DNA of 64,000 bases, from assembly GCA_944327105.1 (NCBI GenBank), contig CALVGN010000030.1, forward strand, positions 62,001-126,000. Reading direction: 5' to 3'. The DNA comes from an uncultured Erysipelotrichaceae bacterium. GTDB lineage: Bacteria; Bacillota_I; Bacilli_A; Erysipelotrichales; Erysipelotrichaceae. Below, piece after piece: positions 54,279 through 62,777 of the stretch. Position 1 is the first letter of the stretch, and every line of letters begins with the position of its first letter. The translations under genes were made by a program, and so were the position numbers. Under the pieces are notes generated by a model. That model was not told the DNA's origin, did no database searches, and saw only the letters and a list, made by a program, of their open reading frames with translations.

Positions 54279-55511
54279 TCATTGTGCCAATTCCATATTG
54301 GCGATCATCATCTTGATCCGATTTTCCTGATTCACATGGGACGCACTGGGATCATAATCCACACAGATGATATTGGCATTGGGATATAATTCCTTGATTT
54401 TCTTATTCATTCCCTTCGCCACGATATGATTGGGCAGACAGCCAAATGGCTGACAAGAAACGATATTGTTCACCCCACTTTTGATCAATGCCACCATCTC
54501 ATGCGTCAGCAGCCATCCCTCTCCCATTTTCACGCCATGGTCGATGATCTCATTGCCATCGTTGACGATCTCTTCGAAATCATCCATCATCCTAAATTTT
54601 CCATTCGCCTGGATATTACGATTGATCACTCGCTGGGTCTTGACAATAAACTTCACGGCAAATTCTGTTATGAATCGACTTTTAGCCGAGCGATGATAGT
54701 ATTCATAATCGTAGCGATTGTTGCGCAAGGAATACAACATGAAATCCATCACGCCACTGAGCACTGGTTCACACCCATTTTCGATCAAAAAATCTTCCAA
54801 ATGATGATTGCCCAGTGGCGCATACTTCATATAGATCTCCCCGACAATGCCGACCTTGGGTTTATGTTGACCCGTCAAGGGAATATTGGCAAAATCATGA
54901 ATGATCGCTTTGCTGATCTTATTGACATCGCGGTATTTACCGCTTTTACAGTATTCATTGATCCGATCACACCAAACGTTGCATAACGTATCACTGGCCC
55001 CTTTTTGTTTTTCATAGGGTTTGGTTTGATTGTGCAGCCATTGCAGCAAATCCCCATACAGAAATACATAAACAAAACGCAATAACAGCGGCACGGTCAA
55101 TTTGAATCCGCTGTTTTTTTCCATTCCATTGGCGGATACTGAGATCACCGGAACATATTCCATCGATGCATTGACCAATGCTTTGCGCAAAAGATGAATG
55201 TAGTTGCTGGCTCGACATCCGCCACCGGTCTGGGTAATGGCCACCGCACAGTGGTGCGGATCATATTTTCCGCATTGCAGACCATAAATCAATTGGCCGA
55301 TGGCCAATAATGCGGGATAACACATATCATTGTGGACATATTTCAGACCAGTTTCGATAATGGCCGCTTCATCCTGATCCGATAAGACTTCCAATCGATA
55401 CCCATTGGTTCCCAATAAAGTGGTCAACATGCGAAAGTGAATGGGTAACATGGATGGCACCAAAATGGTATGGGTTTTTTTCATTGCTTTGGTAAATTCT
55501 ACTCTTTCCAT
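54279..55511 (-). CDS. Dehydratase D-subunit-like (HgdB/DUF2229-linked) protein
   Basis: A 410-residue protein equal to the C-terminal part of the large activase-dehydratase fusion proteins of anaerobes. YVHNDMCYPALLAIGQ (about 53-68), TQTGGGCRASNYIHLL (about 93-108), VGIVGEIYMKYAP and SCQPFGCLPNHI carry the conserved cysteines expected to hold an iron-sulfur cluster. In most genomes it is one chain with the activase domains; here it is a separate gene whose start overlaps the upstream frame by 13 nt, with GGAAGGGA before the ATG. The reaction is unknown: fusions of this type have no assigned substrate. Confidence 0.85.
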   Translation of the reverse strand: MERVEFTKAMKKTHTILVPSMLPIHFRMLTTLLGTNGYRLEVLSDQDEAAIIETGLKYVHNDMCYPALLAIGQLIYGLQCGKYDPHHCAVAITQTGGGCRASNYIHLLRKALVNASMEYVPVISVSANGMEKNSGFKLTVPLLLRFVYVFLYGDLLQWLHNQTKPYEKQKGASDTLCNVWCDRINEYCKSGKYRDVNKISKAIIHDFANIPLTGQHKPKVGIVGEIYMKYAPLGNHHLEDFLIENGCEPVLSGVMDFMLYSLRNNRYDYEYYHRSAKSRFITEFAVKFIVKTQRVINRNIQANGKFRMMDDFEEIVNDGNEIIDHGVKMGEGWLLTHEMVALIKSGVNNIVSCQPFGCLPNHIVAKGMNKKIKELYPNANIICVDYDPSASHVNQENRIKMMIANMELAQ

Positions 55512-58447
55512 AATGTCCCTTCCTTTTCATTGATCGCGGCTTTGAGCGAACGGCAGCGGATGGTCACGGCACCCAGATTATCGACTTCGTCGATTTTGAT
55601 CTGGGTATAGAATTTATCTTTTCGACGCAAAATGACACGGACTTCGTCCGTGGTGACGGCATCGATGCCGCAACCAAAAGAGACGAGTTGGATCAATTGC
55701 ATATGGTCATGTTCATTAACGAATTGGGCGGCTTTGTAAAGCCGAGAATGGAATGCCCATTGGTTCAAGACATTCACCTGGGGTTCTGTTTCATCATGGG
55801 CCACGGCATCTTCACTGACCACGACGAAATCCAATGCGTTGAGCAAACCGGCAATACCATGATGGATCATCGGATCGATATGATAGGGTCGTCCAGCCAA
55901 GATGATGGTTTGAAGATCATGGGCCTTGGCATATTCAATGGCCTTTTTACCGTGATCATAAATCGATCGATGATAGGTGGTCAGATCATCAAATCCCTTG
56001 GCAAAAGCCATTTTGACTTGATCCAACGTTATTAAGGGATCCAATGGTCGAACCACTTCATATAACTTTTCAACCACATAATCCGCATTGTTGATATCCA
56101 AATATGGCATCAATAAAGTGGTTTCTCCCATTTCCAGATTGGCATCGATCACATTGGGATAATACGCGACCACCGGGCAGTTGTAGTTTTTCCCCGAATT
56201 TTCTTCGATATTGTAGGTCATGCAGGGATAGAAGATCACATCCACTTTTTTATCCACTAGATTCTGGATATGACCATGCATATATTTGGCCGGATAACAC
56301 ACCGTATCACTGGGGATGGTGAACTGGGCTTTTTCATACAAAGATTTGCTGGATTCATCACTGAAAACCACATTGAACTGCAATGCATCAAAGAAACCAT
56401 TCCATAATGGTGCCAATTCATACATGTTCAACGCCATCGGCAAACCGACCGTAGGTCGGTTTGCTCCATGATTACCATGGTTCAAACCACGGATATACTG
56501 ATACTTGTAATCATACAGATTGGGCAATTCGTTTTTCTTTTTGACATTGCTGAAACGATCACATTTGTTACCCGCTACATAACGGGATCCATCCTTAAAC
56601 GTATGGATCGTTAAATAACATTGGTTCCCACATGCCTGGCAATGAAACGAACGGACGTCGCACTCAAATGCATTCAATTGATCTAAGCTTAACAGATTGG
56701 ATTGATCCTGGTGCAGCTGACGGGAAAGTAATGCACAGCCAAAGGCCCCCATCAAATGCGCAATATTGGGGCGTGTGACCGTCTTGTTCAATTCCATTTC
56801 AAAGCATCTTAAAATGGTGTTGTTTAAAAATGTTCCACCTTGCACGACCACATGATCGCCTAATTCATCCACACTGCGGACCCGAATGACTTTATATAAC
56901 GCATTTTTCACAACAGATCGGCATAATCCGGCAGAGATATCTTCGATGGTCGCACCATTTTTCTGAGCTTGCTTCACGCTGGAATTCATGAACACGGTAC
57001 ACCGCGTACCTAACGATACCGGATGTTTGGATTTCAAACCTAAATTAGCAAAATCCACCACGGAATACCCCATGGATGTGGCAAAGGTTTCGATGAATGA
57101 ACCACATCCACTGGAACATGCTTCATTCAAGATCACTTCATCAATGGCATGGTCTTTGATCTTGAAACATTTGATGTCCTGACCACCGATATCGATGATA
57201 AAGGACACATCGGGATTGAAGTGTTTGGCCGCGGTATAGTGTGCATAGGTTTCAACCACGCCTAAGTCCACATGAAATGCATTTTTGATCAACGTTTCAC
57301 CATAGCCGCATACACCCGATCCGACGATGGTTATACCATATTGATCCGTTAATTGACGCACTTTGATCAATTGTTCCTTGATCAATTCCAATAGCTTACC
57401 TTCATTGGATGCATAGTACTGATACAAAATATCATTGGATTCGGAGAGTAAAACCACCTTGATCGTCGTGGATCCCGCATCGATACCCAACCAGGCATTG
57501 CCATGGTATTAACTGATATCGGCCAGTTCGATACTGCCTAAATTATGACGATTGACGAAATCATAATATTGTTGCTTGTTGGCAAATAACGGTGGTTCGC
57601 TTTCATCGGTGTGTTTGATGGCACACACCGATTCAAACAATTTTTCCAATTGATCATAATGATACCCTTCGCGAAGATTCATCGCACAAAGGGCAGCACC
57701 CCAGGCAACGGAATAAATGCCTTCCTGTGGGAAGATGGCATGGTCCTCATCCAGCTTCAATGTGGCTTTGAAGCGTTGTTGCAACCCTTTCATAAACGAT
57801 GCCGGACCACCGAGAAAAATGACGGTACCTTCGATCTTTCGTCCCTAGGCAAGACCAGAAACGAATTGGTTGACGACCGCTTGAAATATGGACGCACATA
57901 AATCCGGTTTGCAAACCCCTTGGTTCAACAATGCCTGTACATCCGTTTTAGCAAATACACCACAACGGGAAGCAACGGGATACAGCATTTTCGCTTGTAA
58001 CGCTAGTGCATCCATTTCTTCCAGTGTGATATTCAACAATGATGCCATCTGATCGATAAATGCCCCGGTACCGCCGGCACACGTGGAATTCATACGTGAA
58101 TCCACCACTTTATCCATGAAGACCAACTTGGCATCTTCGCCGCCAAGCTCGACGATCGCATTGGCTTGCGGATAGCGCTGACGAACCAAAACACTTTCAG
58201 CATATACTTCCTGGCTGAAGTTCAATCCGGCATCATTGGCAATACCCAAACCACTGGAGCCACTCATCGAAACATAGATCTGATGATCTTCCAATAAGGG
58301 TTTGACTTCTTTTAATTTATCCAGACAAACCTGACGTGCCTGAGATTTATGACGGTCATAGGAATGATAAAGTACATTTTGTGCTTCATCCAATATGACG
58401 AATTTGATCGATGTTGACCCGATATCGATCCCTAAATAACGTTTCAT
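55499..58447 (-). pseudogene. Double BcrAD/BadFG activase gene with two in-frame stops
   Basis: One frame of 983 codons broken by TAG at 57845-57847 (codon 201) and TAA at 57509-57511 (codon 313). Domain 1 has GIDIGSTSIK, CAGGTGAFIDQ and SRCGVFAKTD; after the TAG it goes on with GRKIEGTVIFLGGPASF. After the TAA comes the second domain from LGIDAGSTTIKVV with ACSSGCGSFIETFA and TRCTVFMNSS, then a DUF2229 part with DTVCYPAKYMHGH and PCMTYNIEENSG. Such proteins use ATP to pump an electron into a dehydratase iron-sulfur centre. AAGGAG precedes the ATG. Either decayed, read through, or mis-sequenced. Both stops could come from CAG and CAA by one change. Confidence 0.8.
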
Positions 58448-58486
58448 TGTGTGTACTACTCCTTTTATACTTTCGCAATTGGCTGG

Positions 58487-59272
58487 CTAATGGCGATGGA
58501 TCTGATCCCATGAAGATTTGATCTGTTCACCGATATTCAGATTGAATTTGGCCAATGGGAAAGCGGCGTGAATGTGCGAGAGAATGCGATGGTTGCTGAT
58601 CGCATAGAAGCTTTTTAATTTATGGCGGATCTGTGCATAACGTGGATCAGAATTCAACAGCACCTTGAATTGATCCAGATGATATTGATTATCCAGTTTG
58701 ATGCGATCATTGATGGAGCTTAGTTCCACAGATACTTTTGCTAAGATATGATTGCGCTGGATCAATGTGTTGGTGGTCAGCGTCAGATCGATACTGAATC
58801 CGATGGAGATGATCAAAACCAAAAGATAAACCCAGTGCATGGGCAATATCATCACGCCTTCGCGGATCAATGGATGCACGCCATAGACCACAACCAACCC
58901 CAAAAGACCGAAAAAGAAGCTGTTTCGCAAACAGATCCGTCCTTTCAGATTGAACCGATAGGTGGAATAATCCCACCAACGGGTATGGAACATTTTTTCC
59001 AAGAGCCAACTGGTAAAGTATTCCAATGCGCTGGTCAAAACCACAGAGACACCAAACACCACCATCGGATAGGCGCGAAGTGGCCACATGGTTCCCAATA
59101 CGATCAATGCACCGAACCCATAGATCGGACAATACGGGCCATAAAGAAAACCACGGTTGATCCAATGGGGTTTAGGTTTTGCAAATATCGAACAATACAT
59201 GGATTCCACCATCCAGCCTAAAATGGCGTAGGTAAAAAAGTAATCCAGACATATCACTTTTGAAGCAACCAT
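58487..59272 (-). CDS. ABC_trans_CmpB-type (DUF1113) membrane protein
   Basis: A 261-residue protein with four to five membrane helices in the N-terminal 170 residues, matching the putative type-IV ABC permease (CmpB) family: YAILGWMVESMYCSI (about 13-27), NRGFLYGPYCPIYGFGAL (about 38-55) and WDYSTYRFNLKGRICLRNS (about 106-124). The C-terminal 90 residues are soluble and helical. The name is tentative; no ATPase gene is adjacent and the function is unknown. The start may also be 59290. Confidence 0.82.
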   Translation of the reverse strand: MVASKVICLDYFFTYAILGWMVESMYCSIFAKPKPHWINRGFLYGPYCPIYGFGALIVLGTMWPLRAYPMVVFGVSVVLTSALEYFTSWLLEKMFHTRWWDYSTYRFNLKGRICLRNSFFFGLLGLVVVYGVHPLIREGVMILPMHWVYLLVLIISIGFSIDLTLTTNTLIQRNHILAKVSVELSSINDRIKLDNQYHLDQFKVLLNSDPRYAQIRHKLKSFYAISNHRILSHIHAAFPLAKFNLNIGEQIKSSWDQIHRH

Positions 59273-59345
59273 GATGGATACTTTAACCATTCAAGATAAA
59301 CTGAACATAAACTGAATATGAAATTATTGTATGGTTTTGACCAAG

Positions 59346-59381
59346 AAAACAGGATCGCTTCGACTGAAGCGATCCTGTTTT
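59346..59381. terminator. Terminator of malic enzyme
   Basis: 16-bp perfect stem AAAACAGGATCGCTTC and its complement with a 4-nt loop, just beyond the malic enzyme stop. Confidence 0.9.
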
Positions 59382-60560
59382 CTATAACTGACTATACTGA
59401 TGGGTGATGCACCAGTGTTTGACCACCGATGCGATGGTTTCTACCACCCGTGGATCTAAGGGTGAGGGCAGGATATGATCTGCGGATAAATGCTTCTCAT
59501 CGACTAAGGATGCGATGGCTTTGCTGACGTCGATGAACATGGATCGATCATAGCCAGTGGCTCTTGCATCCAAAAGTCCTCTGAAAATACCGGGAAATGC
59601 CAGCAGATTATTGACCTGGTTGGGATAATCACTGCGCCCGGTGGCAATGATGGTGGCACCAGCAGCTTTGGCGTCTTCATAGGATATTTCTGGATTAGGA
59701 TTCGCCAAAGCAAAAACGAAATTGGGATGATGCATGGTTTCAACCATTTCCCGGGAAATGATATTGGCCACGGATACGCCGATAAAACCATCGGCATCTT
59801 TCATGGCTTGGGCTATGGATCCATAATGGACATTGTCCAGATTTACGTAATCCAATAATTCCTGTTTGAGTGGATCATAGGATTCTTTTTGGTCCTGAAC
59901 CAGACACCCGTCTTTGTCAAATGCAATGATATGGTTGAAACCATATTGATACAATAATTTGATGATGCTACTACCAGCTGCCCCTGTACCGCTGATCACG
60001 ATTTTGAATTCAGATGGATCTTTATGCGTGAGTCGGATCACATTGATCAATGCCGCCAGGACAACAATGGCGGTACCATGTTGATCATCATGGAATACCG
60101 GTATATTACATTCTTTTTGTAAACGTTGTTCAATTTGTACACATCGGGGTGCACTGATATCTTCCAGATTGATCGCACCAAAACTTGGCGCGATGGTTTT
60201 GACCACCTCAATGATGGTTTCTACATCTTGATTATCCAACACGATCGGCGTGGCATTGATATTGGCAAATGCATTCATCAACAAACATTTGCCTTCCATC
60301 ACCGGCATCGCCGCTTTCGCGCCGATATTGCCCAGCCCGAGTACTGCTGAACCATCCGAAATCACAGCGACACTGTTGCCAACACCCGTATATCGGTATA
60401 CATCGATTGGATTTTCAGCAATCTTCAAACATGGTGCCGCCACACCAGGAGAATACGCCAGTGATAGATCTTCCTTGGTTTTGGCATTCATGGTTGGAAC
60501 CATTTTCAGTTTGCCTTTGGTCGTTTCATGCAACACTAATGCTTTTTCATTGATATCCAT
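59382..60560 (-). CDS. NAD(P)-dependent malic enzyme
   Basis: A 392-residue malic enzyme of the short bacterial type, converting malate to pyruvate and CO2. Signatures: LSLAYSPGVAAPC (about 32-44), VAVISDGSAVLGLGN with Lys/Asp in the active site, FHDDQHGTA (about 152-160), a Rossmann GTGAAGSS, and FALANPNPE. The ribosome site AAGGGG is buried in a 17-bp hairpin next to the ATG. Cofactor choice cannot be judged safely by eye. Confidence 0.94.
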   Translation of the reverse strand: MDINEKALVLHETTKGKLKMVPTMNAKTKEDLSLAYSPGVAAPCLKIAENPIDVYRYTGVGNSVAVISDGSAVLGLGNIGAKAAMPVMEGKCLLMNAFANINATPIVLDNQDVETIIEVVKTIAPSFGAINLEDISAPRCVQIEQRLQKECNIPVFHDDQHGTAIVVLAALINVIRLTHKDPSEFKIVISGTGAAGSSIIKLLYQYGFNHIIAFDKDGCLVQDQKESYDPLKQELLDYVNLDNVHYGSIAQAMKDADGFIGVSVANIISREMVETMHHPNFVFALANPNPEISYEDAKAAGATIIATGRSDYPNQVNNLLAFPGIFRGLLDARATGYDRSMFIDVSKAIASLVDEKHLSADHILPSPLDPRVVETIASVVKHWCITHQYSQL

Positions 60561-60565
60561 AGAAT

Positions 60566-60607
60566 AAACCCCTTGGTCGGCTTCAGTATAAGCCGACCAA
60601 GGGGTTT
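60566..60607 (-). promoter_or_regulatory. 17-bp hairpin covering the malic enzyme ribosome site
   Basis: Arms AAACCCCTTGGTCGGCT (60566-60582) and its complement (60591-60607), loop of 8 nt. On the mRNA the 3' arm contains AAGGGG, the only Shine-Dalgarno, and ends 5 nt before the ATG. There is no U run, so a terminator role is unlikely. Translation is expected to be blocked unless the stem opens. Confidence 0.7.
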
Positions 60608-60653
60608 GATAAAGTCATGGTTTTTCACCCTGATTCAGGCAATGGTCAAACCA

Positions 60654-61490
60654 TTAGGGTTTGATTTCGATCTTACCAGTGGATCGCTCATCATCCTTGA
60701 TGATTTCACCCACTGAGGGAACGATGATCAAACCATCGTATGGATTTTTGATCGAGATCACATGGGTGGTGATCGTGGCATTGACCTCACTTTTTTCAAA
60801 CGCCAGATCTGTATCGATCATCGCACAATCGATCAATGTCAGATGCGTGCAATAGCATAAGGGTTGTGTCCCAATAATGGTGCAATGATCAAAAGTGATA
60901 TGATCGGAATACCACGCTAAGTATTCCCCTTTGACCACACAGTTTTTCAACGTCACGTTTTTGCCATGCAAAAAGGCATCCTTGGTATCGAATTCACAGT
61001 TTTCGAAGGTGACATTTTCAATATACTGAAAGGAATATTTTCCCTTCATTTTCATATCATTGATATGCATTTGGGTCGAACGCATGAACAAGTATTCACC
61101 GTGGATCGTGGTATGTTCAATGGTCAGTCCATGGGTAAACCAACCAAATTCAGGGGAATCGATGTCACAGTTTTTGATGGTGACATCACAACACTCCCGT
61201 AATGCTTTGATCCCATGCATTTTGGTTTGATCAATGCTGATATGATCACTGTACCATAATGCTGCTCTGCAATTGGGTGTCATTTCACTGTTTTTCATGG
61301 TCAAACCATGCACATGCCATAATGGGTATCTGAGATTGAAATACGTATCGTTAATGGTAACATCACGACATTCCTTGATCGCACTTTCTCCATCCAATGG
61401 TCCATCAAAAGCACAATGATCGATCATCATATGGTTTCGACCATATAACGCCCTCTCTTCATCCATTTTCTGATTTTGAATCACTTCCAT
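60654..61490 (-). CDS. DUF3737 family protein (pectate-lyase-like repeat fold)
   Basis: A 278-residue protein made of short repeats of the kind VTIKNCDID, ITFDHCTIIG, HLTLIDC, predicted to form a right-handed beta helix as in DUF3737. Several WYSDH and WHVHG tracts recur in similar places in each coil. It has no signal peptide. Function unknown. It overlaps the preceding MerR-tail-like gene and the exact start among several ATG codons (61514, 61490, 61466) is uncertain. Confidence 0.85.
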   Translation of the reverse strand: MEVIQNQKMDEERALYGRNHMMIDHCAFDGPLDGESAIKECRDVTINDTYFNLRYPLWHVHGLTMKNSEMTPNCRAALWYSDHISIDQTKMHGIKALRECCDVTIKNCDIDSPEFGWFTHGLTIEHTTIHGEYLFMRSTQMHINDMKMKGKYSFQYIENVTFENCEFDTKDAFLHGKNVTLKNCVVKGEYLAWYSDHITFDHCTIIGTQPLCYCTHLTLIDCAMIDTDLAFEKSEVNATITTHVISIKNPYDGLIIVPSVGEIIKDDERSTGKIEIKP

Positions 61491-61737
61491 CGTTGCTTCC
61501 ATCCTTTCCATCATTGTTTTGTATCTGAAAAATCAAATAATCCGCACAATCGATCCGTGTTTGTACCTGGTGCATCATTTCCAACAATGCCTGCCGTTTT
61601 CTGGTTAAAAATGAACATTGATCAGCTTTGTGGTTCAAACCAAAAAACCGGTCGATCTCTTTTGCCGTGCAGCCGCACGCTTTTAGATCCTGTATACACA
61701 CAGTGCGTTGATGATATTCTTTTTCATTCATCGCCAT
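61459..61737 (-). CDS. Small protein resembling the C-terminal half of a MerR regulator
   Basis: A 92-residue protein. The stretch CIQDLKACGCTAKEIDRFFG (about 14-33) and a following coiled coil (RKRQALLEMMHQVQTRIDCADYL) look like the linker and dimer helix of MerR regulators, but the DNA-binding HTH is missing, and the end is a low-complexity Asp/Gly/Ser tail. Cysteines at about 14, 21 and 23 could bind metal or a thiol ligand. It precedes and overlaps the DUF3737 gene, and is divergent from a LysR gene. Role inferred only. Confidence 0.55.
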   Translation of the reverse strand: MAMNEKEYHQRTVCIQDLKACGCTAKEIDRFFGLNHKADQCSFLTRKRQALLEMMHQVQTRIDCADYLIFQIQNNDGKDGSNDGSDSKSENG

Positions 61738-61777
61738 TTATCATAGACATTTTGTTAGCGAATAGCGAATTCGAATT

Positions 61778-61806
61778 TATAATACGTATACATAGTGATT
61801 AACTAT
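61778..61806 (+). promoter_or_regulatory. LysR promoter with a T-N11-A dyad
   Basis: TATAAT at 61778-61783 and a dyad ATAGT-GATTA-ACTAT at 61792-61806, the T-N11-A geometry typical of LysR boxes, just ahead of AAGGAG and the LysR ATG. Autoregulation or control of the divergent unit is likely. The -35 (TTAGCG) is weak. Confidence 0.6.
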
Positions 61807-61822
61807 ACATAAGGAGCAGTTC

Positions 61823-62725
61823 ATGGAATTGAGAGTATTGGAATATTTTTTGGCCGTTGCACGGGAACAAAGCATCTCCGCTGCAGCCGCTTCCCTACAT
61901 CTATCTCAACCGACCCTTTCCGTCCAATTGCGTCAATTGGAACAAGAACTGGGAAAACCATTATTGATCCGTGGCAGCAACGGTACACGCAAAATCACCT
62001 TGACCCAGGAAGGCATGATCTTGCGCAAACGAGCCGAAGAAATCATCGCTTTGGTGCATAAAACCGAAAATGAAATTACATATGACGATGCCCATTTAGC
62101 CGGCGATATTGCCATTGGTGCCGGTGAAACTCAAAGCATTCGATTACTGGCACGGGTGGGAAAAACATTGAACCAGCGTTACCCGGATCTGCATTACCAT
62201 ATCATCAGCGGCAACGCCGAATTCGTTTATAGTCAACTGGATCAAGGCAGCATTGATTTCGGTTTGGTATTCGGACATGTCAACACCACAAAATACGAGT
62301 ATCTACCATTGCCGGATAAAGACCAATGGGGTGTTTTGATGCGAAATGATTCACCATTGGCACATCTTTGCGGGATCCAACCACAGGATTTGATGGATAA
62401 ACCATTGATCCTTTCGCATCAGGATGATGTCAATGGTGTGATATCACCCTGGTTCAAAACGTCCTTAACGCACCTGAATATCGTGGCGACCTATAATCTG
62501 GTATTCAATGCATCGATCATGACCCGTGAAGGACTGGGCTATACCATCACCTTAGATCATCTGATCAATACCGACCATTCCGAATTAGTGTTTGTACCAT
62601 TGGATCCCCCGTTATATTCCAGTGCCAGTATCATTTGGAAAAAGTATCAAATATTAAGCAAACCGGTGCAAAAATTTCTGGATTGCCTTTCATTGGAAAT
62701 CAAAAAACAGCAAACCCTTCGTTGA
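61823..62725 (+). CDS. LysR-family transcriptional regulator
   Basis: A 300-residue regulator: winged HTH at the N-terminus (residues about 1-60: LRVLEYFLAVAREQSISAAA, LHLSQPTLSVQLRQLEQELG) and a periplasmic-binding-protein-like effector domain (about 90-295) with IGAGETQSIRLLA and LPLPDKDQWGVLMRNDSPLA. AAGGAG precedes the ATG. Divergent from the MerR-tail/DUF3737 unit, which is the natural candidate target. The ligand is unknown. Confidence 0.93.
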   Translation: MELRVLEYFLAVAREQSISAAAASLHLSQPTLSVQLRQLEQELGKPLLIRGSNGTRKITLTQEGMILRKRAEEIIALVHKTENEITYDDAHLAGDIAIGAGETQSIRLLARVGKTLNQRYPDLHYHIISGNAEFVYSQLDQGSIDFGLVFGHVNTTKYEYLPLPDKDQWGVLMRNDSPLAHLCGIQPQDLMDKPLILSHQDDVNGVISPWFKTSLTHLNIVATYNLVFNASIMTREGLGYTITLDHLINTDHSELVFVPLDPPLYSSASIIWKKYQILSKPVQKFLDCLSLEIKKQQTLR

Positions 62726-62732
62726 CAATAAA

Positions 62733-62761
62733 GCAAAAGGCTCGATTATCGAGCCTTTTGC
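62733..62761. terminator. Bidirectional terminator
   Basis: GCAAAAGGCTCGA / TCGAGCCTTTTGC stem with a 3-nt loop between the LysR gene and the trpS stop. Confidence 0.85.
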
Positions 62762-62777
62762 AGTAATTGGATGATTT

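Larger units (their letters stand above)
1491..61309. repeat. Dispersed quasi-palindrome ATGGTNNNACCAT, 36 exact copies by eye
   Basis: Exact 13-mers start at 1491, 2927, 3236, 6052, 6139, 6378, 7972, 19687, 20185, 23193, 25227, 26755, 29241, 29454, 30583, 32273, 34247, 34854, 35611, 36379, 38235, 38488, 39393, 39460, 40332, 41602, 42720, 43137, 45545, 46597, 47099, 54262, 56946, 57327, 60642 and 61297. The middle triplet is usually Y-N-R (TTG, TGA, TCG, CGA, CAA), extending the dyad. Many 12-base near matches and 14-mers with a 4-nt centre also occur, such as 43501, 59731 and 60490. Random expectation for ten fixed bases in 64 kb is well under one. Copies lie between genes and inside genes in all three reading frames (coding for example Met-Val-Arg-Pro, Trp-Phe-Asp-His or Asp-Gly-Ser-Thr), so the constraint acts on DNA or RNA rather than protein. 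The function is unknown. It resembles in behaviour the highly iterated palindrome HIP1 of cyanobacteria. Confidence 0.93.

Noticed and set aside
49757-57847. Reassigned stop codons (TAA/TAG as sense)
   Set aside because: TAA and TAG end many ordinary genes here (for example TAG at the end of the gene at 1001-1459 and TAA after rnfA), so a general reassignment is ruled out.
57845-57847. Pyrrolysine or selenocysteine at the activase TAG
   Set aside because: Selenocysteine uses TGA; no pyl genes or insertion-type structure are seen, and a second stop (TAA) follows in the same gene.
1491-61309. Dispersed repeats as a CRISPR array
   Set aside because: The repeats are 13 bp, spread over 60 kb and not spaced by unique spacers; no cas genes.
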